A stretch of DNA of 64,000 nt from Areca catechu (GCA_021397845.1 CM038043.1:32797501-32861500); one strand, 5' to 3'; shown: positions 23,067 to 35,649, counted from the first letter of the stretch. Program-made: numbers and translations. Notes: a model not told the origin generated them from the letters alone.

Positions 23067-23790
23067 TGTTGTGCCCATCCGGCTAACCCTGGGTCGGACC
23101 AGCCCCAGGCATTCGGTTGGCTGACCCCCGAGGGAGGGTCTGAGAGGCCATGGGAAGAGAGGCCCGACACCCGGTTCTTAGAGAGGACCCTGCGGTCTCT
23201 TTCCTGAAGGGCTGATCTAGAAAAACCCAAAGGGCCGACAACGCCTCCCCATGCATGTGTCGGCTTCTTTGGGGCTCCTGGCGAATGCCCCAGTCGACCG
23301 GGTGACTCCCCTCGACTGAGGCTGACCCACCATTAAGGGGACTACTCGAAGGCTCCGGAAGCCTCTCTCTAACAAATTCTGACATTCTGTTGCGACGAAC
23401 TCCACCACATGGCCACAACTCCGTGCCGCCAGGCCATCACTCTGACCCTCCTGCCACGCCGCCAGGCCATGACCTTGCCACCATGCCAGCTCTCCTGGGG
23501 GCAAATCTGGGCTTTCCTCGTCTGTCCCCCAATGAAATTTGGCCGCACTCCACGCCTATAAAAGGCACCCGGGGGACCTCTGCGAGAGAGAGGTATTTTT
23601 TTTCTTGCCCACCGTGAATGATTTTCCCTGAGTTCTTTCCATTCCGTTGCTCTCATTCCTCCTCTAGCTTAAGCATCGGAGTGTCCCCTACCGGAGCACC
23701 TCTGGCACCCAGGGACTTTGTGTAGGTCGACCGGCAGAGGAGCTCTCCAGCATATCCACCGAGCCCGGTCCAGGAGGAGGAGTAGCAACA
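23067..23790 (+). repeat. Tat 3' LTR
   Basis: It starts TGTTGTGCCC after the purine-rich tract AAGAGCAGGGGGCAAC (23051-23066) and ends ...GTAGCAACA. It is 724 bp, equal in length to the 5' copy. The TATA box is TATAAAAGG at about 23557. TSD CTAAG follows. Confidence 0.93.
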
Positions 23791-23795
23791 CTAAG

Positions 23796-24792
23796 TATGA
23801 TCCAAATCTTGTTAAGATCATGGCCCATTCCATAAGTATAGGCTATCTAATAATTAAGTTACACAGATCTTAACAAGTTATGTGAATATGAAATCTTAGA
23901 ATAGATTATCTATGCTGAGGATGGACCATATTATATCAAGATCATGATCCATCTTACCTATATGTAATTTATTCAGTAATCAAACAAAAAAAAATTGAAT
24001 AGAAATTGAAAGTATTTATTTAATTATAAAAAAATAAAAAATAAGTGTATAAAATTATGTACGGATATCTATACTCTCCTATAAATTGTACCTTAGCTGA
24101 GTATGGCTCTTGGATATATCTTTTAGAAGATTTAGGATTCTATCATAGCACCTCCTTTTCTTGAAGAAATCTTTCTCTTCTCCACTCTCCCTCTCTTTCA
24201 AATCCTAATACATAAACTAAAAAAAAAAATAAGATTAGCTACTACCTGCTGCTTGCCTCCATAGTTCTCTTATAGTGCTCCTTAAATAGAGCCACCCCCC
24301 TGAATCTAAGTGGAATTTGAAGTGGAATTGGAGTATAAAAGCCCTGGAATCATGTCAAACCCTCCCTACAATTTGATCCTTGTTCTAGGAACTTGCAGGC
24401 CATCTAATAGCACAAATCTAGGTGTGAATCATGTGTATCAATCTTCGGTAGGTTGGCTTCATCCCTCACTATTGGATCACACTAAGAAAGCACTCTTGGC
24501 CACATGGCAGCACAAAATCGATGCCCGTCTTTCATAGATCATGATGATAGACCACTTGGGACTCCATAAACCATGATTTGTCCCTTGTGGACTGTGACTT
24601 GGTTTGGACCATGCAAGACTGCATGAAAAATTTCCTTATAAGCTGCGAAAAACACTGAAAGCCACTGTTCCATAGATACATAGTGCCTTCATAGACTTGG
24701 TTTGGTTTTCATGGTAATTTCACATTAGATTTTTTATAAGAATTGCTCTCTTAATGATGTATATATAACAAAAATCTGAAGTAAAATTTCAT
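23796..24792. other. Unassigned AT-rich flank of the Tat insertion
   Basis: This sequence was continuous with 5560-5954 before the Tat insertion. No ORF beyond short chance frames. It includes A-rich tracts (about 23984-24045 and 24219) and a pyrimidine-rich stretch (24160-24200). I see no recognisable gene or terminal repeat. Confidence 0.4.
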
Positions 24793-26118
24793 TGATTAGA
24801 GGAGGGATTAGATTAGACTAAGGTAATGCTATTTGAATAGGACTGGGTGTTCTATTCCCAATAGAACTCCTCCAATTAAATTCAGATCAATCCAAATTTA
24901 ACTCAAACCAATCCTAATCTAAATGAAAATGAGGGAGGATGAAAAAATCTATTTTTTTATATAGAATTCTCAAAAAAGGTTAGCAGCAAAAATAGATAAG
25001 TTTTTGAGAATTTAAGACCAAGTGGAGATAAGATAAGGCAAAGAGTTTAATTTCCAGTCAAACTCCTCTCATTTAATTTTAAGACTTATCCTAAATTAAT
25101 CTAAATTAGATAAGAAAGGAGGGAGTGTGTGAAAATATGTTTGGCATGTATTTTCGATGAACTTATTCAAATAATTGGCATGGAGAAATCCAATAGAAAA
25201 CCTAATTGGTCTAGATAAGGGTTTGACCAGGATTTGACCAAAATTAGTTATGAACCAAAACTAATTTGTTATAACTAATTTAACCAAGTTGGACTCAATC
25301 TAATTAGATTCAAATTAGGTTTAGTTAAATCCTAATTAAATATGAAACTAACTGGGCCCAAACTTGAATCCAACCATGATTGGAAATCCTTAGTGATTAG
25401 GTCATCAAATACCCTAATCGGGTAAATTATAATTGAACCAAATTTAATTAGACATGACCTAAACCTCTTCGCTCAATCAAATTGAGTAAATTAATAATTT
25501 AATTATTAATTAATCTTTCTATGATTAATTAATTATTAATTTATAATACCTGTACAAGATTAATTATTTATCATATTTATAATTTTGTCACTAAATAATT
25601 CTTAACCATTAGTCAGCCATCATAATTGGTCAGAAACTTTTATTATGTATGACCCCATGGATTCAACACTAAGCCAATAGTCTAGGAACTAATTCTTGAA
25701 CTAATCGATGCAACCATTTAGCAATGGTGCCCAATATCTGATAGGTCGAATATTCCCAAAGCAATATTCAAGAATCCAGGTATTTGGTTTCTGTATAATT
25801 CATCCCTTTGACCCCAATGCATGAATGATTTTAGAGTTAACTACCAACTTTGAATAATGCATCCAAATATGTCTTAACCTGCTAAATCCTGTGACTCTTT
25901 ACAAGGATTACCCTAGCCAAGGTCTTGCTAAATTGAAACATAGTAGAGCATTATTTCCAATATCTTGGAGTGGTCAATTCCATCTTGAATCACCACTAAC
26001 TTAACAAGTACTTGACTGCATCAGGTAACCATCCATCACTGAATTAGAAATCCAAGTAGTCCGACACCTAAGTATAATGAGTTGTTTGTAAATCACTAGG
26101 GTGATCTAAGGTCAGAGG
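24793..26118 (-). repeat. Copia LTR B, minus orientation, truncated by Copia-2
   Basis: It is collinear with LTR A (17 to about 1370), including GACTGGGTGTTCTATTCC, the ATTAATTAAT palindromes and the CCATCTTGAATCACCACTAAC region. It stops at 26118 where Copia-2 begins. The remaining U3 part (present in LTR A at 1370-1792) is not found in the window. Confidence 0.7.
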
Positions 26119-28484
26119 TGAAAGAATAGTATCCTAAAAGCCAATCATATTTTTTATGAAAATGGGGCTTATCTATAAAATTTTCCTAACTCATGTATGA
26201 TATTAATAAAAGATATTTTGTTTCATCATATACTGTGTCTTATACTTTATTATTTTAAGACTATGATAAATCCCATAAATTAGGATAATAATTTTAGGAT
26301 TATAATGGAGTTCAAAATAGTGAGATCTAAGATCTTATAAATTCTAATCTAAAATATTCCTAGTCATAGGATCATCAAGTTGAGGATCGATGTTTCTGAA
26401 AAGACTAGCACATCCTATGTATGCTTGATGGAGAAAGTAGTTGGTCTCACGATCACTTGTGTAAGGACACTAATACTAGGATATGGGTGCTAATCAGGGT
26501 ATGAGTTTACTGAATTGATCCATCATAAGAACATCTTATGGAAGTCCTACTTATCAAAAGATGATTCTCTTAGTGGAAGTTATGCAAGTGATCCATAAAC
26601 CTGAGATCACCATGGTATCCTATATATATGAATTAATATTTTGATTCATACTCATTCATGACTTAGTCATGTATGGAATATTCATGGATATGGTGAATTA
26701 TGTATGAAGGTTATGAGTGGGTCAATAAGGAATCGATCACTCCTAGTAAGAGAAGTATTTATTACATGTAATCTCATTAAATGTTGATTCAGGAAGTCTT
26801 TGATCAAAGTAAGATGAAATTAGAAAAAAGTTTCTAATATTTCATCAATCGATGCTTCATTAGTGGTTTAAAATTTGAATGAATTAAGTATGAGGGTTTG
26901 ATAATTTTCATATCCATTACTTATTCGAGATAAAAGAAGATCGAAGGATTAAATTGCATAGTAACTTGCCATTGAAGGATATTTTGATAATCTCTACCAA
27001 ATTTCTCATCTTCTGGTTAGGCATGACACATTACTAGATGTCAATCATATTTTATAGATTATCATGAATTAAATTGATTGAATTCATGAGTCAATTTGAA
27101 AGATGGTTCAAATTGACAACTAAGATTAGCTTGATTTGACCTAATTCGATTAGTTGATTTCTAATCGAACTTAATTGACATGAACCTAGACCTACTGCTA
27201 GCTAGATGAGGAGCCCAAAAAGTCGCACATATTAAGAAATTGATCAAGAAAGTTATTTATATTTTTATTAGGATTAGAGGACCCTAATTGGCTAGCTAAT
27301 TAACATACTAGCATATGTTGGCTAGCCTAACTCTTAACCTAATTAGATTGGATTTACAAGCTTACTATTTGGACTAACTAGATTGAGTGGGACTTAAATT
27401 GGATTGAGCCTTAAGTGGGATAGCCAAATTAGGATTTATCTTGATTTTATAGCCTTTATCCATTGGTTAAACCGAGAGTCCTAAGGGCTTGGGACTCTTG
27501 GCACCAATATTGGCGTATGCACACTTTAAAGGGCACAGAAGGATCAAGAGTCCTTCTATAATTAAATCACATTTTTGGTGATAAGCCGTAGCCCCTATCC
27601 TCTCTCATAGACACCCATTTGGATTGGATTTGACTGATCAAATTATATAATTATGGGCATGATTTTATGAAGGAATGCCACTCTTGAAATATATGGTGCA
27701 AGGGATGGGCTAGAGTCTTTCTGCTTATCAATCACCTTTTTCTAGATAAGCCTTTCTAGTTTATATGCCTATTGGGTATTGGACCAAGTCTTTAATTCTA
27801 AAATTGAAGACCAATTATTAGTTTTATTGAAGAGTTGTGATAAGCAACTCTTAGCACAAAATATTAGTAAAACAATATTTCACTTGGCACCTTTTTGCCT
27901 AGAGACTCTTTCTACTTGAAGGGTCTTGTCTGATATGTTAAATAATAGATTAGGGGATGATGAAAGAGTATATTAGGTACTTTCTTTCTTTCTATTTAAA
28001 AGCTTTGGTGATTGAAACCAAAGCATCTAAAGTTTGTCCTGACAACTCTCTTCCTTTCCTTATTAGGACAAGTCTTTTATTTTAAAACAAGTCCACTATT
28101 TTAAGACAAGGTCTTAGAAAGAGAATTAAAAAGGATAATAGGATAGTAAGAGAGTATTCGAAGAGGTTTTGAGGTACTCTTCAGAAAGAAAAAGATCCTA
28201 GAAGAGAAGAAAGGTTGTTGAAGGAAGAAAGGCTATCGAAAGGAGTTGAGCAAGAAAGAGGAGTGCTTCCTTAATCCAATTCCTGTGTAGATCATCTCTG
28301 AAGGGTATACACTTGTATGCCTAATAGAATAAAGAATATTAACATTATAGGTATTCTTCTATTTTCTAAATTGGCCCTATTTATTGATATAATCAAGGGA
28401 GTCTTGGGTCTAGGATTTTGGTTGACTAGGATTTCAAGGATTAAAATTTTAAAATTTGGCCTTCTACTATGCGACCGTAACCCA
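26119..28484 (+). repeat. Copia-2 5' LTR
   Basis: This 2.37-kb LTR starts TGAAAGAATA and ends about ...CGTAACCCA. The TATA-like box is CTATTTAAAAG at about 27992. The start is confirmed by 33536-33684, and the length by Copia-4's LTR (about 2358 bp without its TRIM). Confidence 0.85.
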
Positions 28485-28488
28485 ATAA

Positions 28489-28500
28489 TCGTATCAAAGC
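28489..28500 (+). other. Copia-2 primer-binding site, decayed
   Basis: TCGTATCAAAGC differs from the initiator-Met motif TGGTATCAGAGC at two positions. It lies 4 bp after the LTR. Confidence 0.65.
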
Positions 28501-29116
28501 AACCTTGATTCATTTAATTAATTATCAATTAAATGTTTGAATGGTTATGCCTCACATAATAGTTGTAGCATATGTTGATTCATGTATGCCACTGATTAGG
28601 ATTTCACTTAAACCCTAATTGATATAGAGATATATTTAAATTATTCAATCATCATTCTAAAATAAGGTTATCCTAACATAGTAGTGGATGTCTACTATGT
28701 TGTAAGGTTGTCATAGAATGATGACACACTTGGCATATATGATGTTGTGGTAAACTTGTTAGATAGTTTGTAGTATTAGGATGTGCATGAGACCATGAAA
28801 GCCTTCTTTAAAAATTTTATTTAGTCATAGTATTATAAAATCATAGTGCAAATCTATTTAGGGTTTGATTGATTAATTAGTATCTAGGAAAGTGGTTCTG
28901 GAAAGGTAAATAAAATATAATTTTTAATTGGATCCATTGCTTACCTGGTCTAAATTTTTGGTGTCTAAGGCAAGCACACGGGGCCTTCCACCTCTCTTCC
29001 ACTTACCTAGCTAATTTGATTGATTTAGGTCTTAATTTGGAAATGCTAATTGATTAAAACACTACTAATTGCCTTTCTTCATGTTAATTCAAATTTATAT
29101 AAAAAACTATAGTTAG

Positions 29117-29415
29117 TTTGTTGTGTAACACAAGGCCTACTCTAGGGTTTGATATAAAATTTATCTTAGTGCATCTAATGCTTTATAGCATGATTGATGG
29201 TATTGCTTTGTTGTATAACACAAGGGCAACATTATTCAATTATGGCTATACAGAAATTAAGGGTCTGATTTAACTAAGACCTTATAGTTTGTTATGTAAA
29301 TACAAGACTGTAAGTGTCTTAGAGACAGCTGTCATGTTGAGAGTTGCATGGGTTGTAATTAGAAAAGAAAATTTCTTACCCTTGAACTCATAAATGATTG
29401 TTGTGTAATACAAGG
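29117..29415 (+). repeat. Four spaced hairpin motifs in the Copia-2 leader
   Basis: Copies at 29117-29135, 29207-29225, 29288-29306 and 29397-29415 share TTTGTTGTGTAACACAAGG or close variants. Each contains TTGTG-TAA-CACAA, able to form a small stem-loop. The spacing (90, 81, 109) is nearly that of the matching copies in the Copia-4 leader (92, 81, 106). Confidence 0.7.
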
Positions 29416-29620
29416 CATTTATGAATAATTGGGATCTCAACCCTACTAAAGAAATCCTATTAGGATTTCTCGCTTACCATAGGTGAGGGCTATGGTCACC
29501 TATGGTATTCATAGAAAAATAGTAAGAGACACAATTAGTATAATCGGTTCTTATCTAGTTGTGTATATCATCTTGAGTGGTCTACTTATCCATTGTTCTT
29601 TAATTATATTGATTAATATT

Positions 29621-30406
29621 ATGGCTTCTACTTTATCATTATAAGGTATTTCAAATGTCAATAAGTTGATTGATCCTAATTATGTGGATTGGTTAAGGAA
29701 CCTGAGAATTATCATAACTCAGGAGAAGGTATTATATATCCTCAATTCTTTTGATCCAGATCTGATCAAAGATAATGATTCAGAGAAGGAAAGGGTCACA
29801 TATAAAATATGGTAGAATGATAGTTTAACTATCAAGTGCATTATGTTGGCCTCTATGAGCAATGAATTGCAGAGGTAACATGATGAAATAGAACATCGAT
29901 CCATACTGCTCAATCTTAAAGAGCTTTATGGAGAGCAAAGTAGGGCTACCTAATATAAAATATCAAAGCAATTGTTTCGAGCATGTATGAGTAAGAGCTC
30001 GTCTATTCAAGTCCATGTACTAAAGATGATTGACTTAATTACTTGATTAGGTCAATATGGATTTGTTATGGATGGAAAGCTTAGTCAGGACTTGATCCTG
30101 CAATCACTCCTTGATTGCTTCTCTTAGTTTGTCATGAACTATCATATGAACAAACTAAACCTTTTATTACCAGAGCTACTTAATATGCTTAAGATAGCTG
30201 GGAGCCAATTTAAAGGGGACAAGGCTCATCTTCTTCTAATTGATGGAAAGAAGAAAAAAGTAATAAAAAATGATTCAAAAAAAAAGTGGAACCCTAAGAA
30301 AAGCATCCAGAAGAGGAAGAAGGCAAAGAAGCCCTCGGCTGATGGAACGTTTTTACTATGGCAAGCAGGGATACTAGAAGAAGAACTGCAAGTCATATCT
30401 TTCTAG
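29621..30406 (+). pseudogene. gag: Copia-2 gag
   Basis: The frame from ATG 29621 begins as in Copia-4 (MASTLSL, then LIDPNYVDWLRNLRIII). It has several in-frame stops but stays in one frame to 30406. That last ORF, 30134-30406, carries the basic Lys-rich tail. The zinc knuckle that follows (about 30350-30400) is scrambled by frameshift. Gag would form the particle and bind RNA; this copy cannot make a full-length product. Confidence 0.82.
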
Positions 30407-30464
30407 TCGTGGAGCATCGAAAGGTTTATATATGATACAAACTAACTTGTCATTGAGTACTTCA

Positions 30465-31826
30465 GCTTCTAATTCATGGGTATTAGATATCACATTTTGG
30501 TCTCATATATGCAAGTCTTTGTAGGGACTTTACAAAATTAGGAGCTTGAAGAAGGGTGACTTCGAGCTTTATGGTATGAGTGGTGAAGCCATTCAAGTGG
30601 AAGCTGTGGGCACCTATTTGTTATTATTGCCTTCAAGTAAAATTTTAGAATTGAAAGACTGTTACTATATTCCAAATATTATTAGAAATATTTTTATGTG
30701 CTTGTTATAACAAGATTTTGAAATTAATATAAAGAGTAGTAGATGCTCTATTTCTCATTCTAATAAGTGTTTTGGAATTGGTTTATTTGTTAATAGTCTT
30801 TTAGTTCTTTTACTCAATGATAAAGTTTCACTTGTTGAAAATAAGAAAAGAAAGAGAAAAGATATCAATATCACCTTTCTTTGGCATTGCTGATTAGGTC
30901 ATATTAGTAAGTCTAGGATAAATAAGTTATACAAAGATAAATTATTTGATTCTTATGATTATCAATCATTAGAAACTTGTGAATCCTATCCCATAGGTAA
31001 AATGACCAAATCTCCATTTACTGGTCATGAAGATAGGGCAACTAAGTTCTTAGGGTTAATATATATAGATGTATGTGGATCCATATCAACTCAAGCTAGA
31101 GGAGGATACTCTTATTTTATCACCTTTACTGATAATTTATCTAGGTTTGGATATGTGTATCTTCTGAAACATAAATTCAAACCTTTAATAATTTTAAAGA
31201 GTATTAAAGTATGGTTAAGAAATAAACTAGAAAGAGTATTAAAATCCTTCGATCAGATTAAGGAGGAGAATACTTATCTAGTGAATTTCTTGATCATCAT
31301 AAGGACAAAGGCATTCTCTCAATATGGACACCTCCATATACACCATAATTAAATGGTATAGTAGAAAAGAGGAATCATACCCTGTTGACATGGTAAGGTC
31401 CATGATGATCTTCACTAATCTTCTTGTATCCTTCTAGGGTTATGCTCTAGAGACTGCTGCCTATATACTAAATAGAGTACTATCAAAATCAGTAGCAAGC
31501 ACTCTATATGAATTATGAAGAGGCAAAAGACCAAGTCTTAAATATCTTAAGATTTGGGGTAGCCCAGCTTATGTTTGAAATGTATTTAGACATAAGTTGA
31601 GTGCTAGGGCTAATAAATATAGGTTCATAGGTTATCCTCGAGAGAGTACTAGATACCTTTTTTATTATCCTACTGAACAAAAGATTTTTGTCAATAGGCA
31701 TGCCACTTTCTTAGAAAAGAAATTTATCCAAGAAGGAGGCAGTGGGAGGATACTTGAACTTAATGAAGTACAAGATCAACAACCTACTCTTGTAGACAAT
31801 CAACCTCAAATTCCTCAGCCATAAGT
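30465..31826 (+). pseudogene. pol: Copia-2 protease, GAG-pre-integrase and integrase
   Basis: The protease site region NSWVLDITFWSHICKSL (about 30471-30521) has LDI where LDT is usual. The pre-integrase segment includes TFLWHC*LGHISKSRINKLY. Integrase core pieces lie in 31002-31352 (GLIYIDVCGSISTQARGGYS ... FTDNLSRFGYVYL), followed by frameshifts and the C-terminal SARANKYRFIGYPRESTRYLF stretch (31597 onward). The integrase catalytic Glu region cannot be read with confidence. Stops throughout make it inactive. Confidence 0.8.
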
Positions 31827-31949
31827 ACCTATTAATAAGGTACCCCACAATACACACCTCCTCTCTATAGGTTAAAGATAGTGCGGGATGCACCTCTCAG
31901 ATATGGCTTTGTCATTAAAAATGATAATGAAGCCAGCACCATTCAAGAG

Positions 31950-33521
31950 ATGATCCTTTGACCTATATGGAAGCTATCAAGAATAAAGACTTTGACAAAT
32001 GGCTTGATGCTATGAAATCTGAAATGGATTCCATGAACACCAACTAGGTTTGGACCTTGGTTGATCCACCTAAGGGAGTAAATCCAATAAGGTGCAAATG
32101 GGTCTTCAAAAGGAAGATTGGAGCAGATGGCCTAGTAGAAACTTATAAGGCTAGGTTGTGGCAAAAGGTTTCAAACAAAGATATGGAGTCGACTATGATA
32201 AAATATTTTTGCTAGTAGCTATGCTCAAGTCCAATAGAATTCTTCTTGCTATAGCTGCATACTATAATTATGAAATATGGCAAATGGATGTAAATACTGC
32301 CTTCCTCAATGAATATTTTGAGAAAGAAGACTATATGTCACAACCAGAAGTGTATGTCTCAAGTGGGAGATCAAACCAAGTTTGCAAGCTTAAGAAATCC
32401 ATTTATGGATTAAAGCAAGCATGTGGAGTTGGAACTTTCGATTTGATGAAATAATTAAGAAATTTGGTTTCATCAAAAATGTGGATGAACCATGTGTGTA
32501 TAAGAAGATAAATGGAAGTGCCATTGTTTTCTTAATATTGTATGTTGATGACATACTTATCATTAGCAATGATATTCCAATATTGCAATCTATCAAAGCT
32601 TGTTTATCTCAACAGTTTTTCATGAAGGATTAGGAAGAAGCATCCTATATACTAGTTATAAAGACTATAGAGATAGATCTAAGAGGATGCCCAACTTATA
32701 TTAATCCAGGTACATTGACTTAGTATTGAAAAGATTCAATATGGAGATAAGTAAAAGGGATTACTTGCCCATAAGTCAAAGCATATATCTTTCTAAGAAG
32801 ATGTCTCCTAAGATACCTGAAGAGAGACAAAGAATGAGTAAGATTCCTTATGCTTCGCTACAGGATCAATCATGTATGACATGTTATGACCAGGCCTGAT
32901 GTTGCATATGCCTTAGGCATAGCAAGCAGATTCCAAGTTGATCCAGGGGAGGATCATTGAAAAGTTATGAAAAACATTCTTAAGTATCTTAGAAGGACTA
33001 AAGATTTTTTTTAATATATGAAGGATCAATTTAAAACTAAAAGGCTATACTGATTCTAGTTTTCAATCAAATCTAGATGATAGTAAATCTATATCAAGGT
33101 ATGTCTTTACTCTGTATAGAGGTACAGTGAGTTGGAAAAATACCAAGCAGCAAACTATAGCTTACTCAATTATTGAGATAGAATATATAGCTACTAGTGA
33201 AGCCACTATGGAAGCTATCTGGATAAAAAAGTTTATCTCAGAGTTGGGTGTAGTTTCTATGATGCAATAACCATTCCACCTTATTATGATAACACTATCG
33301 CTGTTGCACAAGCTAAGAAACCAAGGTCTCATAAAAAACTCAAGCATATCTGAAGGAAATTCTATCTTGTTCATGAAATCATTGAAAGACAAGACATGAT
33401 TTTAGAATGAGTAGATATAAAGAATAACATAGCAAACCCATTTACTAAAGTCCTTCCTCAATAATAATTTATTCACCATTTAGATTGTATGGAAATCAAA
33501 TACAAGGATGATTGGCTTTAG
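31950..33521 (+). pseudogene. pol: Copia-2 reverse transcriptase and RNase H
   Basis: RT signatures: KWVFKRKIGADG (about 32096-32131), NYEIWQMDVNTAFLN (about 32267-32311), KKSIYGLKQA (about 32391-32420) and catalytic YVDD at 32541-32552. Frames shift at about 32155 and 32430. The RNase H region includes the IEIEYIATSEA box (about 33175) with its Glu, and ends KYKDDWL followed by TAG (33519-33521), just before the polypurine/LTR joint. It is well conserved but broken by several indels and stops. Confidence 0.84.
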
Positions 33522-33535
33522 TGCAAGTGGAAGAT

Positions 33536-33684
33536 TGAAAGAATAGTATCCTAAAAGCCAACCATATTTCTTATAAAATAGGGGCTTATCTATAAAATTC
33601 TCCCAACTCATGTAGGATATTAATAAAAAGCATTTTGTTTTATCTTATGCTATGTCTTATACTTTATTATTTTAAGATTATGAT
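33536..33684 (+). repeat. Copia-2 3' LTR, first 149 bp only
   Basis: TGAAAGAATAGTATCC matches 26119 onward and is collinear until ...TTTAAGATTATGAT. It follows the purine-rich GTGCAAGTGGAAGAT. At 33685 the sequence leaves the LTR abruptly. Confidence 0.88.
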
Positions 33685-33997
33685 TGATGTGGCGAGCCGC
33701 TAACATGGTGTTGGAACACATTCCCAGGTGTGTGGACAACCTTCTACCAGCAACCAACCTCAAAACATTATATTGGAAGCGGCAGCAACAGGAGATTGAA
33801 GCAATCAGCCAGGCAGGGATTCAGCCTTCTTGTGCAGATATCTCCTAACTTGTTCAGAGTGCCCCAAAAGTTCTAGATTTGATATGGATGTGAAACCACC
33901 TCTCTTGGGACCTCCAACTAGTGAGGATTCATCCCTCCAAAGCTCCTGGTCGAACTCCAAAAGGGTAGAGAGAGGAATGACTCCAAAGATGCTAGGC
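33685..33997. other. Unassigned GC-richer segment breaking the Copia-2 LTR
   Basis: It begins TGATGTGGCGAGCCGC and is clearly less AT-rich than its surroundings. Short open frames exist on both strands (plus 33830 onward into the LTR, minus 33805-34014) but I recognise no domain. With 40749-40926 it formed the sequence into which the chromovirus inserted, so it is older than that element. It could be part of another retrotransposon or a captured gene fragment. Confidence 0.35.
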
Positions 33998-34002
33998 GCT
34001 AG

Positions 34003-35645
34003 TGGTGCGGGCACCAGACTCAGAAGAAGACTTCAAGGCTCCATCTGGATCTCTGATTGACCTTGCCTGAAGAATTAGGATTTTCTGGTTTGTAATAAGG
34101 GTTGACTTGATCAGCTTAATTTTAGCTTGAGTGTATATGTCCCTGCAATTTAATTTTGTTGAGTCATGTTGACTCAGTAGTGGTCTAGGACTTCTTCAGG
34201 GTGTCACATTTTCTCCCAAGGCCGAGCAAGTGGGCGCCACACTCCCAGCCACACGCCTAAGTCCAGGGGGGTGCCACATCTCCATCCAGTATGCTCTGGT
34301 CCCCACACCACAAGATAGCAGGTCCCTTCTCTCATGCGCCACTTGAGGAGAAGACAATCTGGGATCCACAATTAAAGGGGGCGGCCAAAGAGTTTCCATA
34401 AGAGCCAAGCTATGAAAAGAAATGAGCAAAGCTTGGGGAGGAAGACTAGGAGGTGCCCAAGTAATTCCAAATAAAACCAGGTATGAAAGGAAGGAAATTT
34501 CTCTTGAAGAGCAAGGTTAGGAGGCGCCCAAATACTTCCAAATAAGACCGAGCATGGAAGGAAAAATATTTTTTCTTGAAGAGCAAGGCTAGGAGGCGCC
34601 ACCCACTTTCCTTTTGAAGCCACCAATCAACATTTTTGGAACCTTTTGGCCGGCCATATGTGTGGGAATTGATCCTACAAACCTAATTTGAAGATCCACC
34701 CTATTAGTCCCACATGGGAAGATGTAAAACCCTGCTCTCTTGTAAAGTCCTATAAATTAAACCCTTCTTGTAAATTTGAAAGTTAACTGATGAATGAATC
34801 CAATTTATGTGTGAGAAAACTTTGTGTTTCTCTCTTCCGCACTTGCATCCAGGTGTTGAGCTCCGTGAGGGAGTAAATCCGGGTTCCCCAGGAACCTTGA
34901 GGAGGTGTGAGATCTCCAACCCCAAACCCCTAGGTTAGCCACTTCACTTCCAAACCCTAGCCGCCCATCATCCTCTTCACTCCACCAAACCCTAGCCTAC
35001 CCTATCTCTCACGGCCCCTCTCTCCAAGTAGTGGCCGACCACCAGCATCCAGGTCCAGTCTGGCTGCTTCGAATACGGAGCAAATCCCAGAGGAAGCCAG
35101 ATCAGCATCCAGGAGAATCAGGACTTCAGCAACATCAACTTTCAAGTTCTTCTATCTGGTAAATCCTTCCTTGAGTATCTGGTTCCATAACTTGTTCTTC
35201 TTCTTTCCAGATCTTTAGTTCAGAAGAAGCCAACTCTGCCAAAGGGCCAGTATTGGAGGATCCATTGCGAAGATATCTGAATCCGGGGATCCAACAATCT
35301 GCTCAAGAGAGTCCTTCCACTAAACTCTGTGAAGATCACTGCCTGGTCTGTAACCCTTCTCTTCTCTTTACTTCTGTCCTGTTGAAAGTTCAGAGCGAAA
35401 CCCTAGGTCTGGAAGTTTCTCAACCCTCAGCGATCCTTTACTTCTGAACTACTCTGATAACCTAGTTTCTTTAAATTGTGCTTTCAATTATTACATAGTT
35501 TCTTTCAATTTAGTTTAACTTTCCTTTGAGTCAAAGCCGATTTCTGAAAATATATAAAAAAAAAATACATTAATTTAAATTTGCTTCCGCATTCCACATT
35601 TCCATTCTGCATCATTTTTGGTATCAGAGCATTTGTTCTGCATCA
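34003..35645 (+). repeat. Chromovirus 5' LTR
   Basis: It starts TGGTGCGGGCACCAG (itself an inverted repeat, TGGTGC-GG-GCACCA) and ends TGTTCTGCATCA. The TATA box is TATAAATT at 34751. The terminus contains an extra TGGTATCAGAGC at 35619-35630, that is, a PBS copy between two CTGCATCA copies. Confidence 0.9.
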
Positions 35646-35649
35646 ATCT

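Larger units (their letters stand above)
5960..23790 (+). mobile_element. Tat-type Ty3/Gypsy retrotransposon, nested
   Basis: This is a full-length element with 724-bp LTRs and a perfect 5-bp target duplication, CTAAG (5955-5959 and 23791-23795). The order is LTR, PBS, gag, protease, RT, RNase H, a second RNase H, integrase, minisatellite, antisense ORF, polypurine tract, LTR. The second RNase H and the antisense accessory gene downstream of pol are marks of the Tat/Grande lineage. Two later insertions split it, at 8398-13722 and 15969-17739. Without them and their duplications it would be about 10.7 kb. All genes carry stops or frameshifts, so it is not autonomous. Confidence 0.93.
26119..33684 (+). 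mobile_element. Copia-2, Ty1/Copia element with truncated 3' LTR
   Basis: The order is 5' LTR (26119-28484), degenerate PBS, a 1.1-kb leader, gag, protease, integrase, RT, RNase H, then the first 149 bp of the 3' LTR (33536-33684). Protease and integrase preceding RT define Ty1/Copia. Copia-4 at 45391-62410 belongs to the same family in the opposite orientation. Stops and frameshifts affect all genes. The 3' LTR is broken where an unassigned segment begins at 33685, so no TSD can be checked. Confidence 0.88.

Noticed and set aside
24310..24537. 75-codon ORF in the Tat flank
   Set aside because: No recognisable domain or codon structure, and it lies within unassigned repeat-like sequence. Not enough to call a gene.
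34196..34626. Minus-strand ORFs repeated at 39044-39744
   Set aside because: They recur only because both are LTR copies of the same chromovirus. They are antisense to the element and have no known domain.
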